The notes beneath the pieces were generated by a model. That model ran no database searches, was not told the DNA's origin, and saw nothing but the letters and a program-made list of their open reading frames with translations. A stretch of DNA of 64,000 nucleotides from positions 16,492,001-16,556,000 of the forward strand of contig JBHGNT010000003.1 in NCBI GenBank assembly GCA_043228905.1, in the 5' to 3' direction. The stretch is from Azolla caroliniana (Eukaryota; Polypodiophyta). Below, piece by piece: positions 21,610-32,096 of this stretch (within the stretch, counting starts at the first letter, position 1; every line of letters starts with the position of its first letter). The position numbers and the translations under genes were made by a program.

Positions 21610-21613
21610 GACA

Positions 21614-21659
21614 CTCGCCCCCTCCGAACCCGCACATCCTCCGGTATGTGCCGAAGTTG
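21614..21659 (-). other. purine-tract end shared with the helper element
   Basis: On the minus strand a G/A-rich tract (GGAGGGGGCGAG) directly precedes the 3' LTR. The 46 bp here are identical to those at 53155-53200 of the 7.1-kb element. Confidence 0.8.
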
Positions 21660-23657
21660 CCGATGCTCGTTGTCTCCCCTTCATCCTCCGTTTGTCCCGC
21701 TATGTCAACTTTGTCTCTCCATTTTGAGTAGACCCATTCTTTCCACCCGAACCATTGTCGCCATCCGATCCACCATATTCTTTGTTCTCTCTCGTCATAT
21801 TCTTGGCCCTTGTCATTCGTGGTAGTGTCTTTTACTGGCCTCTTTGTTGTCTTCATCAACCTTGACTTTTTTCCGGATCGCTCTCGTCCGATCGACTTTT
21901 GGTTTGATCGGCTTCTGATCGGATTCGTATTCGGCCAAATCGGAATCGGTTGTTCGGTTTCGATTGAGTCGGTCCCCTTCCGGTCCGGTTTCGATCTATC
22001 GGTTTTGGTTTCGGTTGGCTTTCTTTTCCTCGTTTTCACCAGCCTCGACCGGTCCAACCTACGATTGAGTCGGATTAGCTTCTTCCCGGATCGGTCTCAT
22101 CCGATTGGCTTTCGGCTAGGTCGGCTTCCATCCATATTTGCGTTCGGCCAAGTCAGACTCGGTCGATCGGTTTTGACCGAGTCGACCCCTTTTCGGGTCG
22201 GCTTTCTTTCGGGTCGTCTTTCGGCCGAATCCTCATTCGCCCGGTTCGGCTTTCGTTTGTGTCTTCTTTCGGCCGAATTCTCTTCCTTTCGGTTCGGCTT
22301 TCTTTCGGGTCGACTTTCGGTCGAATCCTCTTTTACCCGGTTCGGCTTTCTTTCGGATCGGAATCCCGTCCGGATCACCTTCCATCCTAACTGGCTTCCG
22401 ACTTTACCTTTCTTGCCGCCACCTCCCGTCTCTCCGGTCTCACGTTGCTTCTCAGACACAACCGCCGAAGTCTCTAGAATTAGTGGGTAGGAATCCTCGG
22501 TATTATCATCCTCTGTCATTTCAACCATAGCCTCCTTCTCGGCTATCTCTCCGTCGTATGAATCGGCTTCGACCTTTGTTTTCTCTCCACCACCTTCCGT
22601 CTCTTCGGTCTCACGTTGCCTTTCGAACGCAACCGCCGGAGTCTCTGGAATCAGTGGTGGAGAAATCTCGATATGGCCATCCGCCATTGATTCGTCCATA
22701 GCCACCTTCGATTCGATGTCATCTTTCTTGGTGACCTCCTCAATCAAGTCCTCCTTGCTCTCTTTCACTGCATCAATTATGCAAACATCAATTATGCTTA
22801 CCCCTTTTTCACCCGATGTTTCGGACACTTGTATTCCGAAATCTTCTTCTACACTTGGGTTATCGGCCTTATCCTTCGCCGTCTTTCTTTCGCAAGACAA
22901 GAGGGTAGCTTGTTTTACACCCTCTTCCGTCGCACCATCATGTTGTATTTCGGCCTTCATATCGGCTCCATCGTTTGTCTTCAATCGACCATCCTTCATC
23001 GGCCATGTCGTTGACAAGATTCTCATCTTCCTCTCATCATGTCTCCGGCATACCCTTTGGACTTCGGCCCAATCTTCGGTAAGACCATTCGTACCTTCAT
23101 CGTCTTCGAGTTCGATCCCGATGTCCATCCTTTCTTTTCGATCGATCGATTTTACGAACATTAGGACTTTATCCTCTCCCACCAATCGTTGTTCCCGCTC
23201 CGAGAGTCGAGCAAAACGATGCTCGAACTCTAGGAATGCTTGTGTTGCACTTCGGTGGGTCTTCTCCGATGCCACCCATTCGTCGAATTCTCGCCGATCT
23301 TGTCCCTTCGATCTCTTGTAATCATATGACTCTCGTAAAGCTTCTTCGAATGACCCCCATGTCGAGTTTTGTTGCCGTATCTTGTGGATTCTCTCTTGTA
23401 GCTCATCCGTGGCTACCCGACTGAAGGATGTCACTTGCAATCCTTCCGGTATCCCACATCGTATCATCTCCGCCTTGTAGTCACGTAGATAGCGTGACAC
23501 ATCGTTTCCGTTGAATTGTCCGTTTCGTTGTACGAGCCGCTTTACTGCCCCCGTGATCTCCGACATCACTCGTTGTTCTTGTAGCATCCGCTCGAACATC
23601 ATCATCATTGTTATACTCATTGCCTCTTGTTGATTCTCCATCCCCTTGCCACCCGTC

Positions 23658-23675
23658 TTCACGTCGGGTTCACCA
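23658..23675 (-). other. primer binding site of unusual type
   Basis: On the minus strand TGGTGAACCCGACGTG begins four bases inside the 5' LTR. It is not the initiator Met site. A primer tRNA would end GUCGGGUUCACCA; I cannot name it. The same site occurs at 58807-58824. Confidence 0.65.
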
Positions 23676-23955
23676 ACTGTGTCGTGCCTTTCGGCTCCGG
23701 ATCGTTGCGTGAGTCGGGTGGGAACCGCCGAGGTTTTGGACTAGGAGGAAGGAAAATATAAATAAGGCTAGTGAAGAATAGGTATAAAGAGTTATAAGAT
23801 AAGAATCTCGTGAATCCCACGAGTTTAGTATATTTAGTCAATATTTAGGTAGTAAGAGAAAATTATTTTAGCAAATTCGTGAATCCCACGAATATTTTAG
23901 ATTGATTGATCATTATAGAAAAATAATCAACAAAAACTACAATGTGCTCCCCATC

Positions 23956-23964
23956 CTTATATAG
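23956..23964 (-). promoter_or_regulatory. TATA-like box of TR-GAG 5' LTR
   Basis: CTATATAAG on the minus strand, about 275 bp upstream of the LTR's inner end. It is conserved at 21131, 47693 and, modified, at 52726 and 59103. Confidence 0.6.
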
Positions 23965-24228
23965 TGATGGGAGAGACTAAGCATAACTACATGCTTTTTC
24001 TAATATGTTCATGCACACTAAATGTGCATGTGATGCTTTTCTAATCCTTGCTTTTATTTGCTAAATATAGTGCTCATGCACGCTAGATGTGCATGAGTCA
24101 CTTTTTTAGTTGCTTGCGTTTTTCCTATAAAATATTCACGCACTCTAAAAATGCATGATTTACCTTTTAATAAAGGTAAGCGTAAATAAAGGAGTTATAG
24201 TTATTAAATCTATTTGTAGAACACTAAA

Positions 24229-24299
24229 GATAAGGTAGCATAATGGTAAAGTTGAGATTTGGCTACGTGGAGGTACAAGGTTCAAATCTTGCCTTATGC
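24229..24299 (+). promoter_or_regulatory. tRNA-like block, second TR-GAG LTR
   Basis: A box TAGCATAATGG (24236-24246) and B box GTTCAAATC (24280-24288), 44 bp apart, both exact consensus fits. Confidence 0.7.
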
Positions 24300-24750
24300 A
24301 CGTGATAAATATCTTGATATTCTTATTTTATTTATTGGTGATAAATATCTTAATATTCTTATTTTATTTATTTATATGTAATTAAATCGGTTATATTATT
24401 TTTACTTTTTCACGTAGTGTATGAAATACACTACGACAACGTGGAACTAGACGTGATGAGGTTAGAAACTCGGGAAGTTGGGAGCGATGAGATGAGGAAG
24501 TTAAGACACTAGGAACAATACAAGAGCATAAAGACGAAGATGTAAATAAAGGAGAGAAGATGGGGCTAAATAAGAATACTAGATTGAGGTGTCAATGACT
24601 GACGTTGATTCCCTTGAAAGGGACTAAGGAGGTTACAAGTATTTATACTACGGGTTGAAGTATATGCATTAGAATATTCTTGAGAATATTCTAGAAACTC
24701 CTACAACTTGAAATAGATAATCTAGTAATAATATAGTAAGATATACATAA

Positions 24751-25568
24751 TGATAGGGTGTTTAAGACAAAGGGTAATCTTAGACTATATGAAGGCTTGA
24801 CCAAACTGGTTAGATGGAGTTGTGACTCATAATATATTATATAGATCAAGGTATCTATGAATTAGAGAGAGAGAGAGAGACTCAAGAAATTAAGAAAAAA
24901 GATAGAGAAGATGAAAAAGAGATAAGATTGTTATGATATTCCAATATCAAGACAATACAAAGGAGATAAACTCCACATTCAACTAAGAAACCAAAGACCT
25001 TCTTACTACCAATCACTCAAACCCACAATTAAAACCCTTCCTCTTCCACTAAGATATCTTTTCCTAATCCTCCTCCTCCTCTATTAGGATCCCCTATTTC
25101 TCTATTAGGATCCCCTCCTTCCACTAAGACCTTCCTTCCTAATCCTACTCCTCTATTAAGATCCCATCTCTATTATATTTTTCTTCTTCCTCCTCGTTCA
25201 CGCTATTTTTAGAAGCTTTTTATCTCCTATTTTTAGCTAAGACCCAGCGACCTTCTAATCGTCATATCTCCCTCATTAGAGCTCCAAATTTAATGATTTA
25301 AAAATCTATAGATAGCTGTCTTTACAAGCTTTCTAACCCATTTTTAAACATAATATTTGGGTGAAAAAGGAATGAGTTATGACCATTCCTTTTTTACTGT
25401 TTTTTATGGTCCGCTTAAATTTCTCTTTTTACTTTTCTCTTGGTCTCTTACTTTTACTTTTGACTTCTTCCTAAGGTCTTGCTTCGTGTTCTTAGCCTCC
25501 AAATGTGAGTTATCCATACTTTATATCTTCTAATGTTCAATGGCTTAGATTCTAAAAACACTTTCCCA
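24751..25568. repeat. solo LTR, family H
   Basis: 818 bp from TGATAGGGTG to CTTTCCCA, flanked by CATAA duplications (24746-24750, 25569-25573), inserted in the right LTR of element G. The sister LTR shows the empty site. A relative lies reversed at 51139-51535. No coding sequence. Confidence 0.82.
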
Positions 25569-25680
25569 CATAACATGACTATGTATTTGGATGTGTTGGT
25601 AACAATATAACACTTTACTATATACAAGCGGTGAAGAGTTCAAATCTTGACATGACTGTTGTCATGTCCGTGACACGAGC

Positions 25681-28600
25681 ATGTTGGAGAAGTCCCTTTA
25701 AGTCACGTCGGATAAAAGGGAAAGCTGATGAATGTACTACATGTTCTGAAAATTACGAAGAACTTGGTGTCGGTCAGACATATAGTCAACTAGGGGATGC
25801 AAGTACGGTTCACGCATCTCAGGTGCTTGAAGAGGGCCAGATCATCGTGCAAGGGGGCCGGGATGGGAGGATGTTTATCCTCAACACCAACGATGTAGGC
25901 ACCGCTCTATTTGCAAAAGGACGAAACTTCGAGTCGGACATTCACCTATGGCATAAGCGGATGGGCCACGTCAATTATCAATAAGTTTAGGTCAAAACAA
26001 GTTGTGTTCGGACTGCCAAAGTTTAGTGGCTGGAAGGCCCGAACCTGTGAAGCCTGCCAACTCGGGAAGCAACACCGACTTCCATTCCCCACCGAAAGAA
26101 ACCAAAGCTATAACAAGCTCAAATTGATACATTTAGATGTATGGGCAGTGAGACAAAATGTTAGTCTTTGCGGGAATCAGTATTTCGTCTCCTTTATCGA
26201 CGACTTCAGTTGGCACACATGCATCTATTGGATCGAGAAGAAGAGTGAAGTTTTCAATTGTTTCCGGAACTTAAAGAGATTAATTGAACGGGAAAAGGAA
26301 AGAAAGATCAAGTGCCGACAGTTGGATGGCAGAAAAGAGTATATTTCCGATCAATTCAATAGTTATTTGCAGCAGAAGGGAATTCAGAGAGAATTTAGTT
26401 GCCGATATACGCTGGAGAAAAACGGTGTTGCCAAGATAAAAAACTAGTCGATTGTGGAGGCGGCATAGGCGATGCTAGAAGAGAAGAGCATGCCCAAGTT
26501 CTACTAGGCCAAAGCAGTCCGGATGGCAGTGTACAGCCAAAACCGGATCAAGGATAAGGTGTTAGCACATGAGTTGTATTTCGGGTAGAAGCCAAACCTA
26601 AGGCACCTTAGGGAGTGCATGTACCGACTGAGAAGCGAAGAAAGCCGAAGTTGAAGAAGGGCATACTAGTCGGCTACTCAAATGAGAAAAAGGGGTATAA
26701 GTGTTACAACCCCGGGACAAAGGAAGTCTGAGTGACCCGAGAAGTCGAATTCGACGAGTCGGCGTCCTAGTATTCTCTACTGACTCTGACTCCCGACCAC
26801 TCGATTCTGTAAGATGATGTGAGTGATCCCAACAAGATCCAGGCAGGACAAGAAGAAGAGTTGGGAACTCTACATGAGAGTCTGATCTCATTCCGGCTGA
26901 GCGGACCAAATGAGAGACTAAGTTGGAACGACCAGTCGAATGAAGAGCCAGCGAGTAGCGGAGACGTGGCCGTGGTCTCCCCACGCAGAGAACCAAAGAG
27001 GTGGTTCATGTGCAAAGAGAACGACAAGAAGAAGATGTCGGAATATGACACCGACAGGGATGAGTCGGATCAGAGCGAATATGACTTCGGAAAGAATAAG
27101 GATGGACCTTTAGAGATGAAGTCCGAGTGGGCCAAGAGGGCCTTAAAATCGGCGAACCAGAAGCTTCGCTGATTTACCCGCCAGAAGAACCCAGTTATGA
27201 GATGGCGCAAGAGTACATGTCGCATCACTATGCATACATGATGAAAGTGGTGGAAGTGCGTGAGCTAGAGAGCTACGTAGAAGTGAGGAAAGATGTGAAC
27301 TAGCATGTCATTATGGAGGAAGAAATGCGGGCACTCGATGCCAACGATACATGCGACTTGGTTGACCCTCCCCAACATTGCAAACCTATCGGCTACAAAT
27401 GGGTGTACAAGGTAAAGTATAATGGTGACGGTTCAATCAACCGGTACAATGCCCGGTTCGTGGCGAAAGGATATGCGCAGACCCACAAAATCGACTACGA
27501 TGAGACCTTCGCTCCGGTAGCGAATATGACAACAGTTCGTGTGGTGCTAGAGGTTGTTGCGGCAAAGGGGTGACATCTTCATCAGATGGATGTGAAGAAC
27601 ATGTTTCTTCAAGGTGATCTTTAAGAGCAGGTCTACATGACTCAACCCCCCAAATTTTAGTCAGAGATGAACAAGTCGACAGTGTGCCGACTCAAGAAGT
27701 CACTTTATAGCCTGAAGCAAACTTCGCAAGCTTAGAATTCGAAAATCACACACCGGTTGTGTAAGCTAGGGTTTGCAGCCTCGAAGCCTGACTCTTCGTT
27801 GTTCATTCAGCAAGGTCCGGAAGGTCCGATATGTATCCTCTTGTATGTCGACGACCTAGTCATTGAAATCAGCCGTGTGAAGTCCTAGTTGTCGGACGCA
27901 TTCGAAATGAAGGACCTCAGGGACCTTCATTATTTTCTTGGGATCGAAGTGATCCATACCTCCGACAGCATATTGTTGTCTCAGAGACACTATGTATTGA
28001 ATATGTTGTTCAAGTTTGGCATCACTGATTGCAGACCTATGTCCACACCCCTGGACCGGAACTTGAAGCTTCGTCCAAACTCCAGACCGGTTTGCAACAA
28101 GACATGGTTCCGAAAAATTGTCGAAAGCCTCATCTATCTTATTATCACTTGACCCGATATCAGCTATCTGGTCTGGATGATAAGTCAATTTATGTAGAAG
28201 TCGACCGTGGAGCACCTTTAATGCGCGCACCAAATATTCAGGTATGTCAGCAGCACTAAGGATTGAGCACTATTATACCAACATGGTATAACCGAAAAGC
28301 TAGTCAGCTATACCGATGCCGACTGGGTTGGTGACGCGTCGGATTGTTGGTCCACCTCTAGTTATATGTTCTCTCTCGGGAGCGCGATTGTTGCGTGGAG
28401 CAACAAGAAGCAACCAATTGTGGCTCTGTTGAGCATTAAGGCTAAGTATCGGGGCGCTACCGTGACCATGTGTGAAACCATGTGGTTTCGGCGGTTGTTG
28501 CAAAACCTCGGACTCTGATCCCGATCTACTACGAAAATATGAGTAGCATGCAGCTTGTCAAGAACCTCGTGTTTCATTCTCACACATAGAAGTGCATTAT

Positions 28601-28750
28601 CACTTTGTCTGTGAGTGGGTCCTGAGCAGTGAAGTCGAACTCCGGTATGTTCGAACGGATCGGCAGGTTGCCGACATCTTCACCAAGCCACTTGGATTAG
28701 ACAAGTTGCAACATTTTTTAGAGATTCTTGGGTTATAGCATCTCGAGATG
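25681..28750 (+). pseudogene. copia-A2 Pol: protease C-half to RNase H
   Basis: Continues the protease begun at 18870. Pre-integrase WHKRMGHVNY (25948) and C-E-A-C-Q-L-G-K-Q-H-R (26050) follow. Integrase has YFVSFIDDFS and RQLDGRKEY, but the catalytic Glu region reads NGVAKIKN, where copia-A1 has V-A-E, so Glu is replaced by Lys. RT spans about 27313-28150 ([20 protein letters not shown]; active site LLYVDDLVIE near 27840). RNase H follows with YTDADWVG (28309) and ADIFTKPLGLDKLQ (28670). Several stops and frameshifts. Confidence 0.9.
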
Positions 28751-28943
28751 CCGCACTTGAGGGGGAGAACCTGAACAGGAAAGGGAAAAACAGGCGAATG
28801 CACCGGAAAAACAGCCGGACAACAGGAGAAGATTGAAACAGGGGGAAGCAAGAAGAAAAAGGGAGCCAAGTCGACTGAAGAAGTTGGTACATCCGAACAA
28901 GTCGGAACAAGCGGCAATAGCGGCAGAGTCAAGAAGGACATAG
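28751..28943 (+). other. copia-A2 sequence downstream of RNase H, first part
   Basis: Begins with a purine-rich GAGGGGGAGA as in copia-A1 (8466), then Lys/Gln-rich noncoding sequence until gypsy-F starts at 28944. It resumes at about 37680. Confidence 0.65.
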
Positions 28944-29283
28944 TGTTGTCCGCCGGAATAGTAACCGATGGACAAGAGCGCAGGAATACGAAATAGTATA
29001 ATATTGTAACGCATGTAACGGTTCACGCGGGAAGCGTGAACGGCTAAAAAACCTTGCGTATTTAAAGGGCAGAAAACCTCTGATAGAGGGAGCGTGTAAT
29101 TTTGAATGTAAGAGGCGTATCGTAATAGAGTTCTATCTTCTCTGAGATTTGTGTGTAGCTATGACTAATCTACTGTGTGTCTGTAACACCTGAGAGCGTA
29201 GGAGTAAGTAACGGTGTGTGTGTTAGCCCACTGTCAAAAGAGCTCAGTTGTAGCCATCTCCCTTATACGCTGCTAGGTACATT
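28944..29283 (+). repeat. gypsy-F 5' LTR (right end approximate)
   Basis: TGTTGTCCGCCGGAATAG up to about GCTAGGTACA. Includes a 10-bp inverted repeat GGTTCACGCG...CGTGAAC near 29020 and a TATA-like TATTTAAAGG at 29059. No standard primer site is visible after it. Confidence 0.75.
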
Positions 29284-29378
29284 ATGCCACGCAATGCACA
29301 GTACGCAAGGGCAAGGGGCCCGCCGTCAATACAATTACGGCGGAAGTGCAGCAAGTCACGACACGCCAGAAAACAAAA

Positions 29379-29703
29379 ATGGTTGATTGGTCTGCGCAAG
29401 ATGAGATACGACGACAAGCCTAGGCATGGGTTGAAAAAGCAAATGCGACAAATACAGAATGCATGCGGAAGGAGTCCATGAACACAATGGAGCTAGTGGA
29501 GGACGAAGGACCAGCCCCGGACCCCATTTGGCAAGCACTGGCGGGCTGCGAGATAACGTTAACCATGGAGAAGCTGCTGCAATTAGTCCCATGCTTCCGC
29601 CAGACCATGGAAGAATGGGTGACGGGCATACCCTGGGTGAGTGTCGCTATGAATCTCACGGACATTAGCGACGGACCGTCTGTAGTGGATCACCACAACC
29701 CGG
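29379..29703 (+). pseudogene. gypsy-F Gag fragment
   Basis: Translation from ATG 29379 gives MVDWSAQDEIRRQA, a stop (TAG), then KANATNTECMRKES and PIWQALAGCEITLTMEKLLQ...FRQTMEEW...SDGPSVVDHHNP. This resembles the short Gag-like segment before protease in this type of element. It is cut at 29703 by an LTR-like insertion and resumes at 30234. Confidence 0.65.
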
Positions 29704-30233
29704 TGTCGCGTTGTTACCCGCGTGCGTGTAGAAAGAGGCGGGACCACGGGGGTCTTGGACCAAGGAGAGAGAGATGGAGAGAGAGAGGGAGAGAGGGAGA
29801 GATACACAGAGAAGAGTTAAGAGCGAGAAACAAGAATCCAATTACTAAAATCAATAGCTTACAACCGGCAACCCGGTAATGGGCCCGACACGGGGTCCCA
29901 CTCACGCACACAGACGACTGTCGCACAACTCCAGGAACCAAAAGGGGGAGAGCCTCTGCTTGAAGCACACGGGCTATCAACAAAGCAGAGGCAGCGAACT
30001 CCCGACACCCACAGAGACCGACGACCGGAGGGGAAGAGAGAGCTCGGCACTTCGTTCTGTAGCAGCACTTCTTCTTCCTTAACGCGCGATATCTTCCCCT
30101 TTCTTCTCTCCCTCCTTAAATAGTTCGCCAAAAGGGCCCCCTTTCTCCCTAGTCAAATCGCTTTATTCCCTGTCCCTTTCGACGGAGATACGCACAATCC
30201 CCCCTAATAAATGTATACTACCTAGTGTTTACA
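29704..30233 (-). repeat. solo-LTR-like insertion in gypsy-F
   Basis: Begins TGTCGCG and ends TGTTTACA, and splits the Gag-protease frame. The first 70 bp parallel the start of the 52452 LTR family (a GCGTGAG-like block, GGGAACCGC-like block, then TCTTGGACCAAGGA). A TATA-like CTATTTAAGG lies on the minus strand near 30112-30123. No target duplication is clear, so the ends are provisional. Confidence 0.45.
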
Positions 30234-30950
30234 TCAGCCGATCCATTTATGAATCATGTACAAAATATCAATTCATGTGCCCATTTGTGTAAGAGCCGGT
30301 TCATGCGCCTTTTTCTCCGATTCCGCCTATGCCCGGTTTTCTTCACAACACCGGCTATTACATTGATATTACACGGTCAGGAAATCCCAGGATGCGTAAT
30401 CAATGGCGGCTCGGGGGTTAATGTAATTAGTGGGAAAACATGGGAGTAGTTAGGCATATCAGAATGGGAGGCTTGCCAGTTCTAGCTCCGTATGGCAGAT
30501 ACCCGCTTAGTACGACCATTGGGGTTGATATGCAAGGTCGGCATTATCGTTGGAGGACATCGCTTTGACATCTCGGCGGTAGTCCTCACCCTGGATGCCC
30601 CATGGGCATACCCTATGCTGCTGGGCAGACCGTGGCTTCGTGCAACGAATATCAAGCAGAGCTGGCAACACAAGTGTATTAGTTTTCGACACGGACGCAC
30701 CAACGTTCGCGTACCTATGGAGGAAAGGGCGACACAATCCAAGGGTATAACACCATTATACGCGGAAGATATAAATATGTTGGCCAGGGTGGATGATGCA
30801 GAATTAGAGGCATACCTCGACGAGCACCCTCGGATTATTCCGCTGTTCGAAATGAACGTCATCGCAACCGAGGCAGATATGCCACGGCCACTACTCTCCA
30901 CGACGAGGCTTGCGAACCAAACCCGGAGTCAATATTGGAACTAAGCAGAG
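30234..30950 (+). pseudogene. gypsy-F protease region
   Basis: Reads VINGGSGVNVISGKTWE at about 30397-30449, then stops, then MADTRLVRPLGLICKVGIIV...LLGRPWLRATNIKQSWQHKC (30492-30690). The D-S/T-G active site is N-G-G here, so the catalytic Asp appears to be Asn. The linker continues to EMNVIATEADMPRPLL. Confidence 0.82.
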
Positions 30951-31909
30951 CACGGGCAGCATTTGAGAGGGAAATGGAAATTTCACGACGAGTCACCCCC
31001 TCCGCCCTTGAAGAAGTAAACGTGGGTACGACGTTAGAACCCCGTTTTCTCTCTATCGCAAAAGAATTAAGGTTGGACCAGAGAGACGCAATGTTCGAAC
31101 TACTCAAGAAATATAAAGATGTGTTCGCCTGGGCTCTCGAGGACATGAAGGGGTTAGATCCGAAGTTCTATCAACATAAGATCAATTTAGCAACAGACGC
31201 AAAACCGGTCCAACAGCACTGCTACCGCATGAACCCGAACTACGTGACCCATGTAAAAGAAGAAATTGACAAACTCTTAAAGGCGGGATTCATACGGCCA
31301 ATTAAACAAGCCACATGGTTAAGTCTGATAGTAGTCGTTCCAAAGAAAAACGGCAAAATACGAGTATGCGTGGATTACGGAAAATTAAACGCTGTAACCA
31401 TTACAGACGCATTCCCTTTACCATTCACCAATAGCGTACTAGACGCCGTCGTAGGACATGACATATACAGTTTTTTAGATGGCTTCAGTGGATATAACCA
31501 GGTACGCATGCATCCCGATGACCAAGAGAAGACGACATTTGTCACGGACTGGGGAGTCTATGTGGCAGTTGTCATGATGTTCGGGCTAAAAACAGTGCTG
31601 GCGACATTTCAACAGACAATCACGGAGATCTTTGGGGAATATATTCCAGCATTCATGCAAGTTTTTTTAGATGATTTTGAAGTATATGGGAAAAAAACCG
31701 ACCATTTTACGCATCTGCAACTGTGCCTAGAACGTTGCCGCACCGCACGCTTAAGCCTGAATCCCGCGAAATGTGCCTTCGGTGTGACCATCGGGACTCT
31801 CCTAGGCCATATAGTCAGCAAGGATGGAATAACGGTTGATCCGAACAAGATCTCCGCAATTACTCAAGCCAAAACTCCGACAAACACGAAATCACTCAGC
31901 CGGTTTTAA
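30935..31909 (+). CDS. gypsy-F reverse transcriptase, RT domain
   Basis: 324 open codons. N-terminal linker ELSRARAAFEREMEISRRV, then RT: YRMNPNYVTHVKEEIDKLLK, TWLSLIVVVPKKNGKIRVCV, YSFLDGFSGYNQVRMHPDDQ, MMFGLKTVLATFQQTITEIF and the polymerase site VFLDDFEVYG (near 31663), then LLGHIVSKDGITVDPNKISA. RT copies element RNA to DNA. The domain itself is unbroken and stops at 31909, just before the RNase H linker. Confidence 0.88.
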   Translation: MELSRARAAFEREMEISRRVTPSALEEVNVGTTLEPRFLSIAKELRLDQRDAMFELLKKYKDVFAWALEDMKGLDPKFYQHKINLATDAKPVQQHCYRMNPNYVTHVKEEIDKLLKAGFIRPIKQATWLSLIVVVPKKNGKIRVCVDYGKLNAVTITDAFPLPFTNSVLDAVVGHDIYSFLDGFSGYNQVRMHPDDQEKTTFVTDWGVYVAVVMMFGLKTVLATFQQTITEIFGEYIPAFMQVFLDDFEVYGKKTDHFTHLQLCLERCRTARLSLNPAKCAFGVTIGTLLGHIVSKDGITVDPNKISAITQAKTPTNTKSLSRF

Positions 31910-32096
31910 GGACAAATACGATGGCATAGTCGGATGATACGATACTTGGCGGACTTCGCCACACCATTACATGCCGCCGTGCATCGGACTCCCTTCCAAT
32001 GGACTACAACGGAGGAGAAGGCCTATGAGGCGCTCAAGATAATGATCACACAAGCACCCGTCGTACAACCACCAGTTTGGGCGAAGCCATTCCACG

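Larger units (their letters stand above)
20855..21613 (-). repeat. TR-GAG 3' LTR
   Basis: 759 bp, TGTCGTGCC...CTACGACA. Internal landmarks: TATA-like box at 21131-21139 (minus), tRNA-like block at 21404-21474 (plus) and a terminal hairpin at 21589-21609. Confidence 0.93.
21566..23662 (-). pseudogene. TR-GAG Gag-like protein, one in-frame stop
   Basis: The frame starts MKTGGKGMENQQEAMS just after the primer site and runs to 21566, inside the 3' LTR, interrupted only by TGA at 22097-22099. Residues 50-210 form the Gag core (FNGNDVSRYLRDYKAEMIRC ... LTEDWAEVQRVCRRHD), closely like the Gag of the 7.1-kb element. The middle is acidic. Residues about 430-520 carry a basic repeat of 18-22 residues (ERKPNR...DSAERRP). 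After the stop come more basic repeats and a Trp-rich segment (IWWIGWRQWFGWKEWV). No zinc knuckle is seen. A neighbouring internal repeat reads I-G-R-E-R-S-G-K-K where the stop reads I-G-stop-D-R-S-G-K-K, so the stop is probably a CGA to TGA change. Confidence 0.85.
20855..24438 (-). mobile_element. gag-only LTR element (TR-GAG type)
   Basis: 3584 bp with two 759-bp LTRs and a single long Gag-type frame, and no protease, RT or integrase. ACGT is duplicated on both sides (20851-20854, 24439-24442), and the target reading at 19050 in the sister LTR confirms the empty site. I count about five differences between the LTRs (0.7%), so it is young. It shares LTR termini, primer site, purine-tract end and Gag N-terminus with the 7.1-kb element at 52452-59531, the likely source of enzymes. 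Gag-only units are known in plants as TR-GAG elements. Confidence 0.92.
23680..24438 (-). repeat. TR-GAG 5' LTR
   Basis: 759 bp, same termini as the left copy, about five base differences. It supplies the promoter for gag. Confidence 0.93.
18997..25675 (-). mobile_element. element G, non-autonomous LTR element
   Basis: Two LTRs with termini TGTCACGGACA and TGTCCGTGACA flank a 1.26-kb interior (19519-20780) with no gag or pol. Five-base target duplications CGAGC lie at 18992-18996 and 25676-25680, and the copia-A2 protease frame continues across. Orientation is taken from a purine-rich tract (minus strand) at 19519-19535 and a TATA-like box on the minus strand near 19270. The right LTR hosts two later insertions (20855-24438 and 24751-25568). 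Confidence 0.88.
20781..25675 (-). repeat. element G right LTR, twice interrupted
   Basis: Pieces 20781-20854, 24439-24750 and 25569-25675 together match the left LTR. Starts TGTCACGGACACACC and ends GTCCGTGACA. A B-box-like GTTCAAATC lies at 25638-25646. Confidence 0.87.

Noticed and set aside
21810-22490. Plus-strand frame of 226 codons with repeated RFGF-like units
   Set aside because: Reverse strand of the basic repeat tail of the gag-only element.
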